A stretch of 64,000 nt of DNA, from the NCBI RefSeq assembly GCF_040115645.1, contig NC_089555.1:1116001-1180000 (forward strand), in the 5' to 3' direction. Positions 22,327 through 32,769 of this stretch are shown in pieces. Positions within the stretch are counted from its first letter, which is position 1; each line of letters begins with the position of its first letter. Position numbers and translations under genes: made by a program. Source of the DNA: Euwallacea fornicatus. Its lineage: Eukaryota > Arthropoda > Insecta > Coleoptera > Curculionidae. The notes under the pieces were generated by a model, which had not been told where the DNA came from, ran no database searches, and saw only the letters and a list, made by a program, of their open reading frames with translations.

Positions 22327-22809
22327 AACGAATAGGTACCCAAGGTTGAAAAACGTCTTTATACAGCTTTCGTTCTAAAACAAAACAGTTCTCAAACACT
22401 CATTCCATATGAAATCAGAAGAAGCTTACCATAGGGAGGAAAATCATCTGGGTGTAGTTGAACGTAATGCCTAAATATAGCATCCCTTTCTGCTGCGCTT
22501 TCAGCTGCTTTTTTTTGTATATATAACCCCACTGCCACCCCAATAACAGTACCTAACACGTGTTTCTGAATCCCTGTGTCGCAAAAATAGGGACATAGGT
22601 GCAAAAGAAATTAATTACGTAACCAACTTACCACTGAAAATTGGCCTTTTGCTGCTATAATTTAAACCGATAACGGCAAGAAAGCCGGTCATGCCGGTCA
22701 TTCCGGCTACGAAATATTGGTTGAATAGACCGGGGGCGATTTGAGGGGTATTTAATAATTCCAGAGGACTTTCTGCCACTTTAGGCCTCCCAGGTACTGC
22801 CATTGCCAC
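22325..22809 (-). CDS. ND-B14.5B: NADH dehydrogenase 1 subunit C2 (NDUFC2)
   Basis: This is a small accessory subunit of the membrane arm of mitochondrial complex I. Three exons (minus strand): 22809..22632, 22573..22430 and 22374..22325, giving 123 residues against 119 in human. Two membrane segments are visible, NQYFVAGMTGMTGFLAVIGL and VLGTVIGVAVGLYI, followed by the conserved charged stretch RDAIFRHYVQLHPDDFPPY. The frame runs on past exon 2 into a short unrelated tail, but a good donor (TATG/gtaagc) leads to a third exon coding ERKLYKDVFQPWVPIR, which resembles the family C-terminus far better. A second in-frame Met (residue 3) could be the true start. It is head-to-head with the Star-like gene. 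Confidence 0.85.
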
Positions 22810-24077
22810 TTTCCGATATTAAAATGGAAATAAATTCAGGAAATAGGAATATTTCTAAACAAACAGTGACATTGGCAGGAATGACAAGAACATGAGTCAA
22901 TTCCATCCTACTCTAACTATTTCTTCAACCACACTCTTTCATTCTAGACAATTTATAAATGCGAATCACGTGATATTCATAAGGAGAATCTATCAAGTTA
23001 CACGTGTTTAGCCATAACCCTATGGGATTAAGACAAAAAGGGTAAGAACGTTCTAACCAAAACAATGGTGTTTTCTTTCTTTATGGGCAATGGATGGTGT
23101 GGTGGGTGATGGGCTAATAATAATCAAATAATCGGCGTGTTGAGTATCAACAATGCTAATTGAAGTTGTATTTTTAACTTAACATAAGATTTTTGGGCTT
23201 TAACGTATCTAATTTGTAGGTAGTTTGTTGGAGAGTGTGCAGCTGAATGTATATTTATATTTTGTTTTCATTAGCCTATCAATATCACAGCTTGAAAGTT
23301 AACAATTCAAGTTTTCAAAAGATTCAACAGATATTAGGTGCCAAGTAAGTAAGACTAATTCTAGACTGACTTCAACTAATATTAAAAGATTCATATAGCA
23401 TTGTATCTTGTCAGTTGATGTAACCATCTTCTGTTTGCTATAAAGTTATGGGTATCATTTGGATAATCTTACATCTTGATTTAAAATGGGTTCCAAATTA
23501 CTGCCCTTAACTTTATCTGCAATATACAAAGCATATGTAATCACAAGAAATTACTGTTTAGATCCCTTTATATTTAGACACAGTTGGCTAACAGAATGGC
23601 CATTTGACAAAAAACAAATACTATTTACTAATAATACCTCAACATTTACTTATCCTCTTGAATAAAAGTAATATGGTTTTGTTATAAGAATCATTTAATG
23701 ATATATTCCAATCCATTGGAGACTTGGACAAAATTTTTAAATTACTTATTAAATCTTTAATACCTGCATTTTAAGAAGAGACAAGTTACTTTCCATATAG
23801 AATGGTCTTACCTAAAATCGAGTTTCTTGTATGCGCTTTGCTCGCTCTGAAAGCAGGGTGGTTTCCTGTGCCCCTGTACTGAAACTGAATATTAAGAAAA
23901 ATTCATGATTTTGCATCACTTACTTTCAAATTTAAAACTAGAAGCTGCCTAATACACTGTGAAGTGTGTTAGGCTCTCTCTCTTGTTATTTTAAGATTTA
24001 GTTATATGTTTTCTTGTGATATAGAATATTTTTTTCAGTCCCAGGCACTACCCAGGAATCACAAGCTCTACAAGAAC
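22810..24077. other. Divergent spacer, NDUFC2 and Star-like 5' regions
   Basis: About 1.3 kb lies between divergent starts. It should contain the NDUFC2 promoter and the promoter and 5' UTR of the Star-like gene. An acceptor-like TTTTTTTCAG at 24031-24040 suggests that the Star-like coding start is preceded by a spliced noncoding exon, whose position I could not fix. Confidence 0.4.
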
Positions 24078-25207
24078 ATGACAGCATCATCCAATATTTG
24101 TAACACACCTTACCCTCCTCCATTGGCACAACAAAATGGCCTTCCAACCACCCTCCCAAGCTCTATGAAATGCCTGGATGACACAGACAGCCACAATCGA
24201 ATTTTAACAAGACGCCTACTACCAATCGCCCTTTTTTTCGTCGCCTTTGCCACAGTCATGTCAGTCTTGATCTTGTACATGGATAACACAGGTACATGTT
24301 CATTAAGACCTTCTGAATGCAATGAAAGATTCTCGAATTTTTTTAGCTATGAAACATCACCAGTTCACATTAAGCCTAAGCAAAGATATGGAGCTTAATG
24401 GCATAGCCCAAGATGATCCTCAGCTTATCATGTATTTGAGAGAAGTTGCATTGTTTCCGGCGATTGAGCCTCATCAAAAGTCTTTTGAGGTGCAGGAACC
24501 GACTTTTGCAGATACTGAATTTGTGTTGAAATTGTTGAATTTCAAGGTATGTGAATTAACTGTAGAAAACAAAATTATTCTTATTGTTATGTTGATGTAG
24601 AAAAATGGGATCTTTGTTGAGGCTGGCGCCTATAGTGATGGCAAAACATCAAAAACTGAAGTTCTGGAAAGGAAGTTCAACTGGAAGGGCCTCTTAATAC
24701 AACCAGATCCGCGTCACTATTTTAACTTGCGCAGACACAATCGAGCGAAGAGCCAATGTGTTCATGCCTGTCTAAGTCCTATGCCCTATCCTAGGGAGGT
24801 AAGCAAATGTTTTCATAAATAAATATAAATTTTCTTTAAAAGATCAATTTTTAAAGGTGACTCTGCATAATGAAAACGACGTGAAAATCAACGACATTCG
24901 CAGTAATTCAATTGACAACCCTGATTGGTTGGTTATAAGAGTCAAGTGTTTCCCTCTGTATTCGCTTTTGTTGGCAATGAATTCCAGTAATGTTGATTAT
25001 TTAAGTTTAGCTACAGATGGTACTGAATTGCAAGTGCTAGAAACGCTCCCCTTTGATAGAGTAAAAATAGAAATTATTGGCGTTGACTTAAGTGAGAATG
25101 ATTCGGATATTGGGATTATTAAAAAGTTTTTAGCTAGCAAAAAGTATCAGTTTATGGACAAATTTAATGGCACGTACATATTTATGATGAATCGAGTTAA
25201 GATTTAA
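24078..25207 (+). CDS. S: Star-like type II membrane protein (FkbM-methyltransferase fold)
   Basis: In flies Star is a type II membrane protein that carries EGF-receptor ligands such as Spitz from the ER toward Rhomboid proteases. Four exons: 24078..24291, 24347..24546, 24601..24798 and 24857..25207, giving 320 residues, shorter than fly Star (about 600). A Pro/Ser-rich cytosolic N-terminus is followed by RRLLPIALFFVAFATVMSVLILYM, a signal anchor. The lumenal part has the Methyltransf_21 fold: NGIFVEAGAYSDGKTSKTEVLERKF, WKGLLIQPDPRHYFNLRRHN and a final strand FNGTYIFMMNRV. The QPDPRHYF motif and the anchor favour Star over generic FkbM proteins. Frame excludes an upstream start in this exon except ATG 24006, which precedes the apparent acceptor at 24040. 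Orthology to Star itself is likely but not certain. Confidence 0.8.
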
Positions 25208-25959
25208 AGCAGTTTTTATCAATTTTAATTTTGAAGACTGAGTTGCACAATAACACCATTCCGTTTTTTTTACTTAGATTTTTAGATGCGGGTAATATTC
25301 AATTGCTTGTGAGCCAATTATTAGCACTTTAAATGAGACATTGCAGCATTTATTGACCACTCAACAACATATAAGTATTTTTAGCGGTAGTTCTCTAATA
25401 AGTCTCTCTCGAAATCCTTTGACGTTAAATAATGTTAGCTATCGTCTTTGAAATCACAATTTACATTACAATAGTGCCTTTATAAGATGATGTATTTTTA
25501 TATTAGATTTTAGAGTAGGTTCATTCCTTAAATTTAGCACATTAATTTAAGTCTAGTTGTGTATTGGCTTTTGTTAGTAGCCAGGTATCTCTATTATTTT
25601 AAGCCTTTTTTACTTTGTACTTATTTCTAGGAAATACGTAGATTTACAAGTCTCAAATATATAGTTCTCAAAATTATTATTTTACTTAGTTTTAATTTTA
25701 TAAAACCTTATTTTTGAAGAGGAGGGTTTTAGACGGTTCGTTTCCAAGATGCATTTAGAATTTCTACACATTATCGACATTGTTTACTCCACACAAACAG
25801 CTGTATTGCATTCTGTATTTAACAAATATTTAATGTTAAACAGATAAAATCAATAACGAATAAAATGAGGTTAAAAAACTCAGTTTATATTTTTTAATTT
25901 TTTCATTTCAACTTATATAAACATTTTAAATAATTCCTTCGCTCTTATTATCAAAGGAA
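25208..25959. other. Star-like 3' UTR and CCDC134 promoter
   Basis: This is 752 bp between two plus-strand genes. An AATAAA at 25859-25864 is a good end for the Star-like mRNA. It would leave only about 80 bp before the CCDC134 start codon, so the CCDC134 promoter either overlaps that tail or is very compact. Confidence 0.5.
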
Positions 25960-26691
25960 ATGGAATCACTCGGTCTAAAATGGGGCCTATTAACTTTTCT
26001 TCTAGTGTCCACTCATAAGGCAAATCAAATGCCTAGTGAACCTGAGATGGCTGAACAATTATGTATCCTTTAAACCTTCCAAAGGTCTTGTTAAACATAC
26101 AAACCTAAATTAACCCTTAACTAAAACAAAACAGACAAAAAGCTCCTAAAGCGCCAACGAGCGGAGCAGCTGGCGGCGATAAAAAGCTTCCAAAAGGTTC
26201 ACAGCTACGAGAAGCAGTTCCACATGATTAATCTCATAGCTGAGAAAGTGTTTACAATTATCCAAGATAGTAGAGCTATTATCGAGGCTTCACCTTTCAT
26301 CCCTGGTGTGTCAGAATTTCCCTTAGATGACACCATACGAGATGCCTTATCCAACATCATAGAAAACACTGCTTTATTTGCCGAGATCATCTTGAGATTC
26401 CCAGATATTTCAGTGTCAGTCTTAAAAACCAACAATAATTGGGATGTGCTCTTGCAATGGGGCATTGCTTACTGCCATCAGGTCAAATATTTATTAGATG
26501 ATAGCACCATTAAAGTGTTGTCTTTAGTTAGTCAAGAGCTATACTATGTTCCTCGTGATCCGAATTATGTAAACCCATATAGGAAGGCCCAAGAAGATCA
26601 GATCAAGCAGGAAGAGGTGGAAGTTGTCACCTCCAGGCGAAAGAAAAAGAAAAAATTAAAAAAGGGGCCAAGATTGCATGAGGAGTTTTGA
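25960..26691 (+). CDS. CCDC134: CCDC134 homolog
   Basis: CCDC134 is a soluble secretory-pathway protein that in mammals protects the chaperone GRP94 from over-glycosylation. Two exons, 25960..26062 and 26135..26691, give 219 residues against 229 in human. The N-terminus is a signal peptide (GLKWGLLTFLLVSTHKA). Family blocks follow: YKKLLKRQRAEQLAAIKSF, DSRAIIEASPFIPG, DALSNIIENTALFAEIILRFP, NNNWDVLLQWGIAYC and LVSQELYYVPRDPNY. The tail is basic (RRKKKKKLKKGPRL) and ends HEEF, where human ends QSEL after the same basic KGPR stretch. HEEF is a plausible KDEL-type ER-retrieval variant. It is in tandem with the Star-like gene. Confidence 0.88.
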
Positions 26692-27060
26692 ATTTTCCTT
26701 ATTGCTACTGCCTGCGTTGCTTTAAGTGTTGTACCTGTCCATAGAGTAAGATTTAAGTGATGCTACCTCTCTTTCTTATTAAATATTAAGGATGCTAAAA
26801 GCTCATCTATGATCAGTATTTTTAATCAATAAAGTTCGCCGTTAAATTGAGACGAGTTTTATTTTTTGTGTTGAAGTAGCCCTGAGGTAAATTGAAATGA
26901 TTTCAAATTCAGTGTTATCAACATCAATCATACATCCCGCAGCGGTCCCATCTATATCTTTTGGGAAATATACACAATAAGGCACCTGTCAATAGATACA
27001 CACATGAACCGATATCGCCAAAGGTACAACAAAATATTATCATATCTTATCAATAATTTT
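26692..27060. other. CCDC134 3' UTR and spacer
   Basis: AATAAA at 26828-26833 is the likely CCDC134 poly(A) signal. The remaining 230 bp to the TATA-like box at 27061 show no coding sequence. Confidence 0.45.
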
Positions 27061-27068
27061 ATATAAAT
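27061..27068 (+). promoter_or_regulatory. TATA-like box upstream of an unassigned first exon
   Basis: ATATAAAT at 27061-27068 lies about 140 bases before an ATG in good context (27205). A start of transcription near 27090-27100 would fit the usual 25-30 base spacing. This is the clearest TATA-type core promoter in the window, but it rests on sequence alone. Confidence 0.4.
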
Positions 27069-27204
27069 GTGTGTTCGGGGCCCCTCGATCTCGCAGATTG
27101 CATTGGTTCACGATACGAGGTGTCGTCCTTTTATTGGGATCATTACAATTGTGACAAAAAATTGGTTTTGTTTTACGTCGGTTTAAGTGCGAGAAGAAGC
27201 GAAA

Positions 27205-27323
27205 ATGGCAGACTTATCGGCCACTGCAGGTCAAGGATACGATCAAGACTGCACCCCCTACGAGAGCTCTTGGCATATAATACCGCCCGATTATGTTCAT
27301 ATAGATGATGAGTATCGTTACTC
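27205..27323 (+). CDS. Unassigned first coding exon (39 codons, donor phase 2)
   Basis: I do not recognise the protein. ATG at 27205, in context gcgaaaATGG, opens a frame beginning MADLSATAGQGYDQDC, then YESSWHIIPPDYVHIDDEY, and ends at a strong donor (TC/gtgagt at 27324). Amino-acid usage is protein-like (aromatic and acidic, no low complexity) and G+C is higher than in the flanks. The exon follows a TATA-like box. Exons 2 and later were not found in the next 35 kb of plus strand, where vnd lies, so the gene may have a very long intron, or the exon may be an alternative 5' exon of a gene ending beyond the window. The vnd coding exon 1 has its own ATG and no phase-2 partner acceptor that I could support. 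Confidence 0.45.
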
Positions 27324-30300
27324 GTGAGTATTCGCCATGTTTATTATTTAAATTCTGATTTAAAGGGCAATGTAAAAATCGATATTGCAAGAGGAATTAA
27401 TAATTTATTGCATATAGATGAAATACCGTTTAATCTCCTTGATAAGAGTAAAATTTGCTTGCAATACTATTAGTTCATTGCCTTTATTTCATGACTGAAT
27501 TGCGTAATGATGTGACAAGATCTTCGTGGTCCGATCCTTTTGAATAAAGCGCATTTCCGGCCTACCTGTGTATATAAATTATCGGTCATTGAAAAGATTT
27601 CGAAAACGCGGTTTTGTTAGCTTTTGAACGGACATTTCGAAACTTCTTTCTGAATGGTTATGTTTTCGACCTTTTTGTCGGTCCTTTTTCACGACAGCTT
27701 ATGGCACTTCCGATTCTCTACGTGATGGTGAGAACTCCAGAAAAAAAGCAATTTTAATACTAAGCAGCCTAAATCGCCAGAACTTACTCTGAAAAAAGTA
27801 TTATTAAGTTTTAACGAGCTTCTGCAGATTTTTTTATTGATTAAATAGATAAAGTATGAGTATAATAAACGAACCGAAAAGTCATATTTTATTTTATAAG
27901 ATCCCATAAAAGTTCATAAAATTCCAGAAGAAATCCTGTATATCTACCTGAAAGGTATTTTTTCAAATAGAAGGTGAGAAATAGTAATTAAAACACGATA
28001 TCCCAAACGTTTGTGAACGTGTTGCAATAAACACTTGGGTGCAAAAAGGGCCCTCTAATAATTAACAGAGACACCGCTCGTCCACTAGAGACAAAGCAGC
28101 GTCAATAGAGAGTGATAAGAGGGATATTGTGATTTGTTTAGAATATTACACCCTGTAAGAGTTCTGGGCCAAAAATGCTTTTCCTAGAATCCTCACCTGA
28201 CACAATGGCTGTCCAGGTATAGGCGAGGAAGTACCTTATAAAGCTACGCCGAAAGTGACCGACGCAGACTGTATGTCGCCAAGGGCCCTTGAATGAATCA
28301 ACGAGACCACACTAGTCGTAGTAAATTTCGGTTGACCATTCATGAAAGGATTTCTGTAATAGAAGTATTCACGTTTTAAATGGATTACTAGTTACAAGGG
28401 GTGCACTTACGATAGGCAATAAGAGAAAAAAAGCAAAAAAAAAATAGAAAAGTACCGTAAGCTAATTGTGGAATTTGCGGATAATTTAATTAATTTATTG
28501 AAGATTTAACGCAAAGTTTGAAAGACAGTTTATGAGGAACTTGAAAAAAACTTATTAGGGGATCTAGCATGCATAATAATTGCAGTAATATGGGTAATGT
28601 AGCAAAATAATTCAGTGCATCATAAAGGTGTTTTTGCCTTTTTTTTATTTATTATATTCATCAACTTCTGTTTTCACCCTCATATGAGCATAAATGGGTT
28701 TAATTTCTACATGAAAAGTAACATGGAAATAAAACAGTTTTCGCGGTAGTAGACAAATTATTGTTTCTCAGTCAAGCGGAAAGTGTTCTCGTATTCCCTG
28801 CCCCGGTTCCCGTAATTCGGTTAATGGCAGTGGCATAAAAAAAATATCGTTTTCCGCAGTAACAGAAAAAATAACTATTTTTCATATAGACTAAAAAATG
28901 CAGGATCATTTAGGATAAAGGAACTTCTTCCTTGCCGGTTTGCCTAGATTTGAATCGAAAGAGACACCAGTTCATGCTTAATATCGATTCATAATTTTCT
29001 GATCTAATTATCACACCTCTGCCTTTTCTACATACGAAGGAATTTATTACATCTATAAGCTCTCGTGTTTGACGAACAAATAAAGCCTATTTGCTTCCGG
29101 TTATTTTCAAAAGAGACCCACCGCACGTATCTTTTCCATAAGTGCCAGCCCTTTGAACCCCTTTCCGAACCCGGCCACTCAAATTTTTAGTGGTTTTATT
29201 ATTGCACCAGAAGCAGGGCTTATAAAACCAACATTCCAGCATCCACTAATATTCTAGCCTTTATTAACATGCAGGCAATAATGGACAGCTGAAGCTTTTA
29301 AGTCCATTAGAGCTCGCCCCTATGCCGCAACCCGGGGGAAGTTCACTCAAAAAAGCCCTTTTTTAACATTAACAATCAAGGTTGTACAATACAAACATAC
29401 AAAACTCGCTCTCACCCCCCTTGTACCACTAAACCCCTCTTTTGTTCCGTTTGGAGAAACTACCACTTATTCATAAGGGTGCGCCATACGCGTCTATTTA
29501 TGAGAGCCCTGTGCGGTTCCGTGTCCCGATTCGTCGGTTCAAGTCCCGCCCTCCACATCGCTGGCCCCATTGGCTGCATCGAGAGCCCTCCGAAAGGGCC
29601 CTTCAATCGAGGAGGCTCTTCAGTGGCTCTCGACGGTCAATGTGTTCGCGTGTCCTGGCTCTTGAATTTCCGAAATCGCGCTTTCGAAATATTCCAAGAA
29701 GATTCGGAAGAAAAGTAGTAAAAGTGGCTGAAAAAAGTAAGCACAGTGAGTCTCCCCGGCCAACTGAGGCGGAGAAAGACGAGCCCCCAAAAATGCCCCC
29801 TTCGACTCACGGTGCCGACAAACCGGGCATTCCGAGTTTGCCCCCTTTGTTAACTTGGCCGCCCCTATTCTTGCCCTGGGCGCCCCTGCTTCCAGGGGCT
29901 TGGTGCTCCAATGCTCTGAGAAGCGCACTTCCTGGGTAGGTATGTTTTCTTTCAATTGAAGAAGTCGGTCCGCCCCAAAACAAACTTCGTGTCTATGCAG
30001 TTCAAAGACAGTTTTAAGTGCGTTTTGAATGCATAGGAGGAACATACTAAATCCTTTTCAGTGTGTTAAATTTTGAGCTTTGATTGAATGTAGCGTGAGT
30101 GATTGAAAATACCTTCGTACGATAGCGACGCTCACGCTCCCCTTAAGCAAAGCTCAAAATTTGATCATTTCAAAGGAATTCAGTGTGTTAAAGTTTGCAG
30201 TACACACATAGATTCCTTTCGGTGTATTCACTGTAAACTTTAACACACTCTACCTCAAAAATTAGAGATTTGCGGCATGAGTTTGTTGATCATACCTGAC

Positions 30301-32769
30301 TTATTTGTCAAGTGCTAATCACCCCTTTCATTTTCAACAAATGTTCTAAAAGCTTTTTTATAATGCGTTTAAATAAATAGGAATGAGTTAAGAATTCTTC
30401 CTGCAGTGAACTCGACTTTGTGCAATTTTGAAAATATGAATATTATCATTACTATTGAATGCTTCACGGTCTTTGCCAAAACCTATATAAATAAGTATAA
30501 AGTATTTATTTTATGTCGCCAGACATGTAAACGGCTTTAGCATCTTTATTTTTTGAGATGGACGGCGCATTTAAAAATTGATTCGATCATCTTCCCCCAA
30601 GATTTATATTGTACTTTTATGTTTGTTCTATTTCGTTCGGTTTTCACGCAATCGAAATAACTTCACTGTTTTTTTTAATACGACACACTGTATATTAATA
30701 TTACCTTAAATGCATCTTTTCGTGCTAATTTCGTTTAATGTATGGAGCTACCTGCATCACCGATCTGAACTTGAGCCGCCGCACTGTTCACACTAAATTC
30801 GTAAATTGCAACTAATCATCGTTTTTACCTTCATCCAAAAAAGTTCGATATGATTCGCAATTGTTTGGACAATTGAATTGTTTTCAGTCAATGGCAGTGT
30901 TTCGCAGCCACCTTCGGGCGAAAAAGCCAAACTGATTCAATGTGTCGAGACAATACGCAAAACTTCAATTAGTCCTAAAAATTACTCTAACTGTTATTGC
31001 AAGAATCTATGCTTCCTATGAATGAATTTAGGACATTTAGCAAAAATCTAGAGAGTAAATGTGTGGGTTGAGTTTATGCTGCTACTACAAGGTCTTAAGA
31101 ATACGTTATTTTGTGCATTTTCGGGACACCATACACGGGAGATATTTTACTGTTCTGAAGGACAATATTTTTTAGTTTATTATATATTTGCGTAATATAA
31201 CACAGATATCCTGCATAAGTATTTATGGCATGATTTATAATCAATTTCCTAAAATTGAATAGTGTCTAGTCTATAGCAACATGTGTTTTTAAAGAAAACT
31301 TAACTTTTGACAAAATGGCGAAGTGGGAATTCTTGGAGGGAGAAAAAATATTTTTCTTTTATCCTTAAAATCCCCACAAATATAGTTGTTTCTTCCATAG
31401 CAGTTTCTACAGTTTTTACTTTTAGATGAGACATTTGGAATCGTCTAATTTTTACCTGGCCATCCGTTTTGCTTCAATTTCGTAACAATTTGTCATGTGG
31501 TACTTTATTTCGGGATCGAGGGGAAAGCGTTCCTTTTTGCCACCCTCACGTTTTTAAGCAGCGCTATCACTAATTTCAATTCTACAATTTCTCCAGTTTC
31601 TTGCAAAAGTCAATTCATTGAAAAAATCATATATCACCAAGCATTAGCTTGCTGTCTTAACAACCGTAAAAATACGCACTTCACGTTTTTAACAACGGAT
31701 CCTTTCCCATTCAAGAACCATCCACCCACCTGTGAGAACCCAATAGTTTCGGAAACGGTTTGACACCTACACCGGAAAGGGCCAGTTTACACACAGCAGG
31801 TAGAAACGTCCTATGAGTAACCCATTTATGGACGAAACTATTTAAATTTTGAGCATTTTTCTCTGTAAAGTGTTTTATTGTGTCAAAAGACGCATTTATT
31901 TGAAAAACTGAAGCTGAAAAAATAAGGAGAAACAAAGAGCGCACCCTTTGTGAGTAAACCCCCTTCCAGACTTACTATAAGTGAATAATGAAGATTTTCG
32001 GATTAAATTTGAAATTTAGAGTGGTAGGTAAATCTAAATTTACCACTAAAAGGAGTTTTTACCAAATATTTTACCAGTTGATCACGTTTTTTGCAGCATA
32101 AGGCAATTTATTGGTTTCGAAAAAATTTTTTTAGGTCTTCAGCGGAATGTAAATAAAAGCGCTGTAAAGGTATTGATGAATAAGACCTGTAGGGCGGCGC
32201 CCTTTGTAGGTCAAATCCACTGGAACGTATAAACGGCACGTTTTGTCAATTAAAAGTAGGATGTACTTGATGGGAAGTGGCGACTTTTTGTAGTTCAGGT
32301 CGTTTCTGCCAGACAGGAATTTCTAAAGGTTTATATTCCTTTAGATTGTGTGCAAACGAGCATATTTTCGCGTTTCTGCCTAAATTATTCACAGTAGATG
32401 TGGCAGAAAGTATCGTACAATTCTCAAGCTTATCACTAGATTCAATCAGACACATGTCTGACAACAAGAAATCGGTGTTTTATCCTTAATTTTTGTATAA
32501 GATAATGATTTATCTATATGTACGTAAAAACATATACATTATCGGTGACGTTGAGTTGAATTTTTGCTCAAAGTCGTGTTGGTTTAAATTTGGATAAATG
32601 TACACGTAATGACAAAGCAAAAAAATTAGAGATACGTGGTTTTGCTCACAGAACTACCTAACAGAAATCACGACGAATTTCGACTCGGATTTTTCTCTAA
32701 ATATCCCCAAGTACCGCCCCAAGTACTATACGTTCAACATTTCGTTCCAGATTGCTGGACAGCATCAAA
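27324..32769. other. Gene-poor stretch upstream of vnd
   Basis: This 5.4 kb has no supported coding exon. It contains a G+C-rich block at 29440-29950 with open frames on both strands (165 and 141 codons, no family resemblance), a foldback element at 30060-30251, and a perfect NK2-type site TCAAGTGC at 30308-30315. It probably holds vnd promoter and enhancer DNA and any 5' noncoding exon. An acceptor-like TTTCGTTCCAG just before 32751 hints at such an exon. Confidence 0.45.
30060..30251. repeat. Nested foldback element (two hairpins, MITE-like)
   Basis: A perfect 15-bp inverted repeat, AAATTTTGAGCTTTG (30068-30082) and its complement (30148-30162), encloses a second one, AGCGTGAG/CTCACGCT. 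Next to it is a 14-bp perfect pair, GTGTGTTAAAGTTT (30183-30196) and its complement (30235-30248). The outer termini also pair: AGTGTGTTAAA at 30060 against TTTAACACACT at the right end. The structure resembles a small nonautonomous element or a structured transcript. Confidence 0.55.

Noticed and set aside
22392..22430. Continuation of NDUFC2 exon 2 to a stop at 22392
   Set aside because: It gives an unrelated tail. Splicing at 22430 to 22374 restores the family-like C-terminus.
29510..29565. tRNA-like GGTTCAAGTCC segment
   Set aside because: It resembles a T-loop, but flanking bases do not form the T stem and no D arm or acceptor stem can be found on either side.
29442..29939. 165-codon Arg/Pro-rich open frame
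   Set aside because: It sits in a G+C-rich island where other frames are open too, and has no family resemblance and no splice context.
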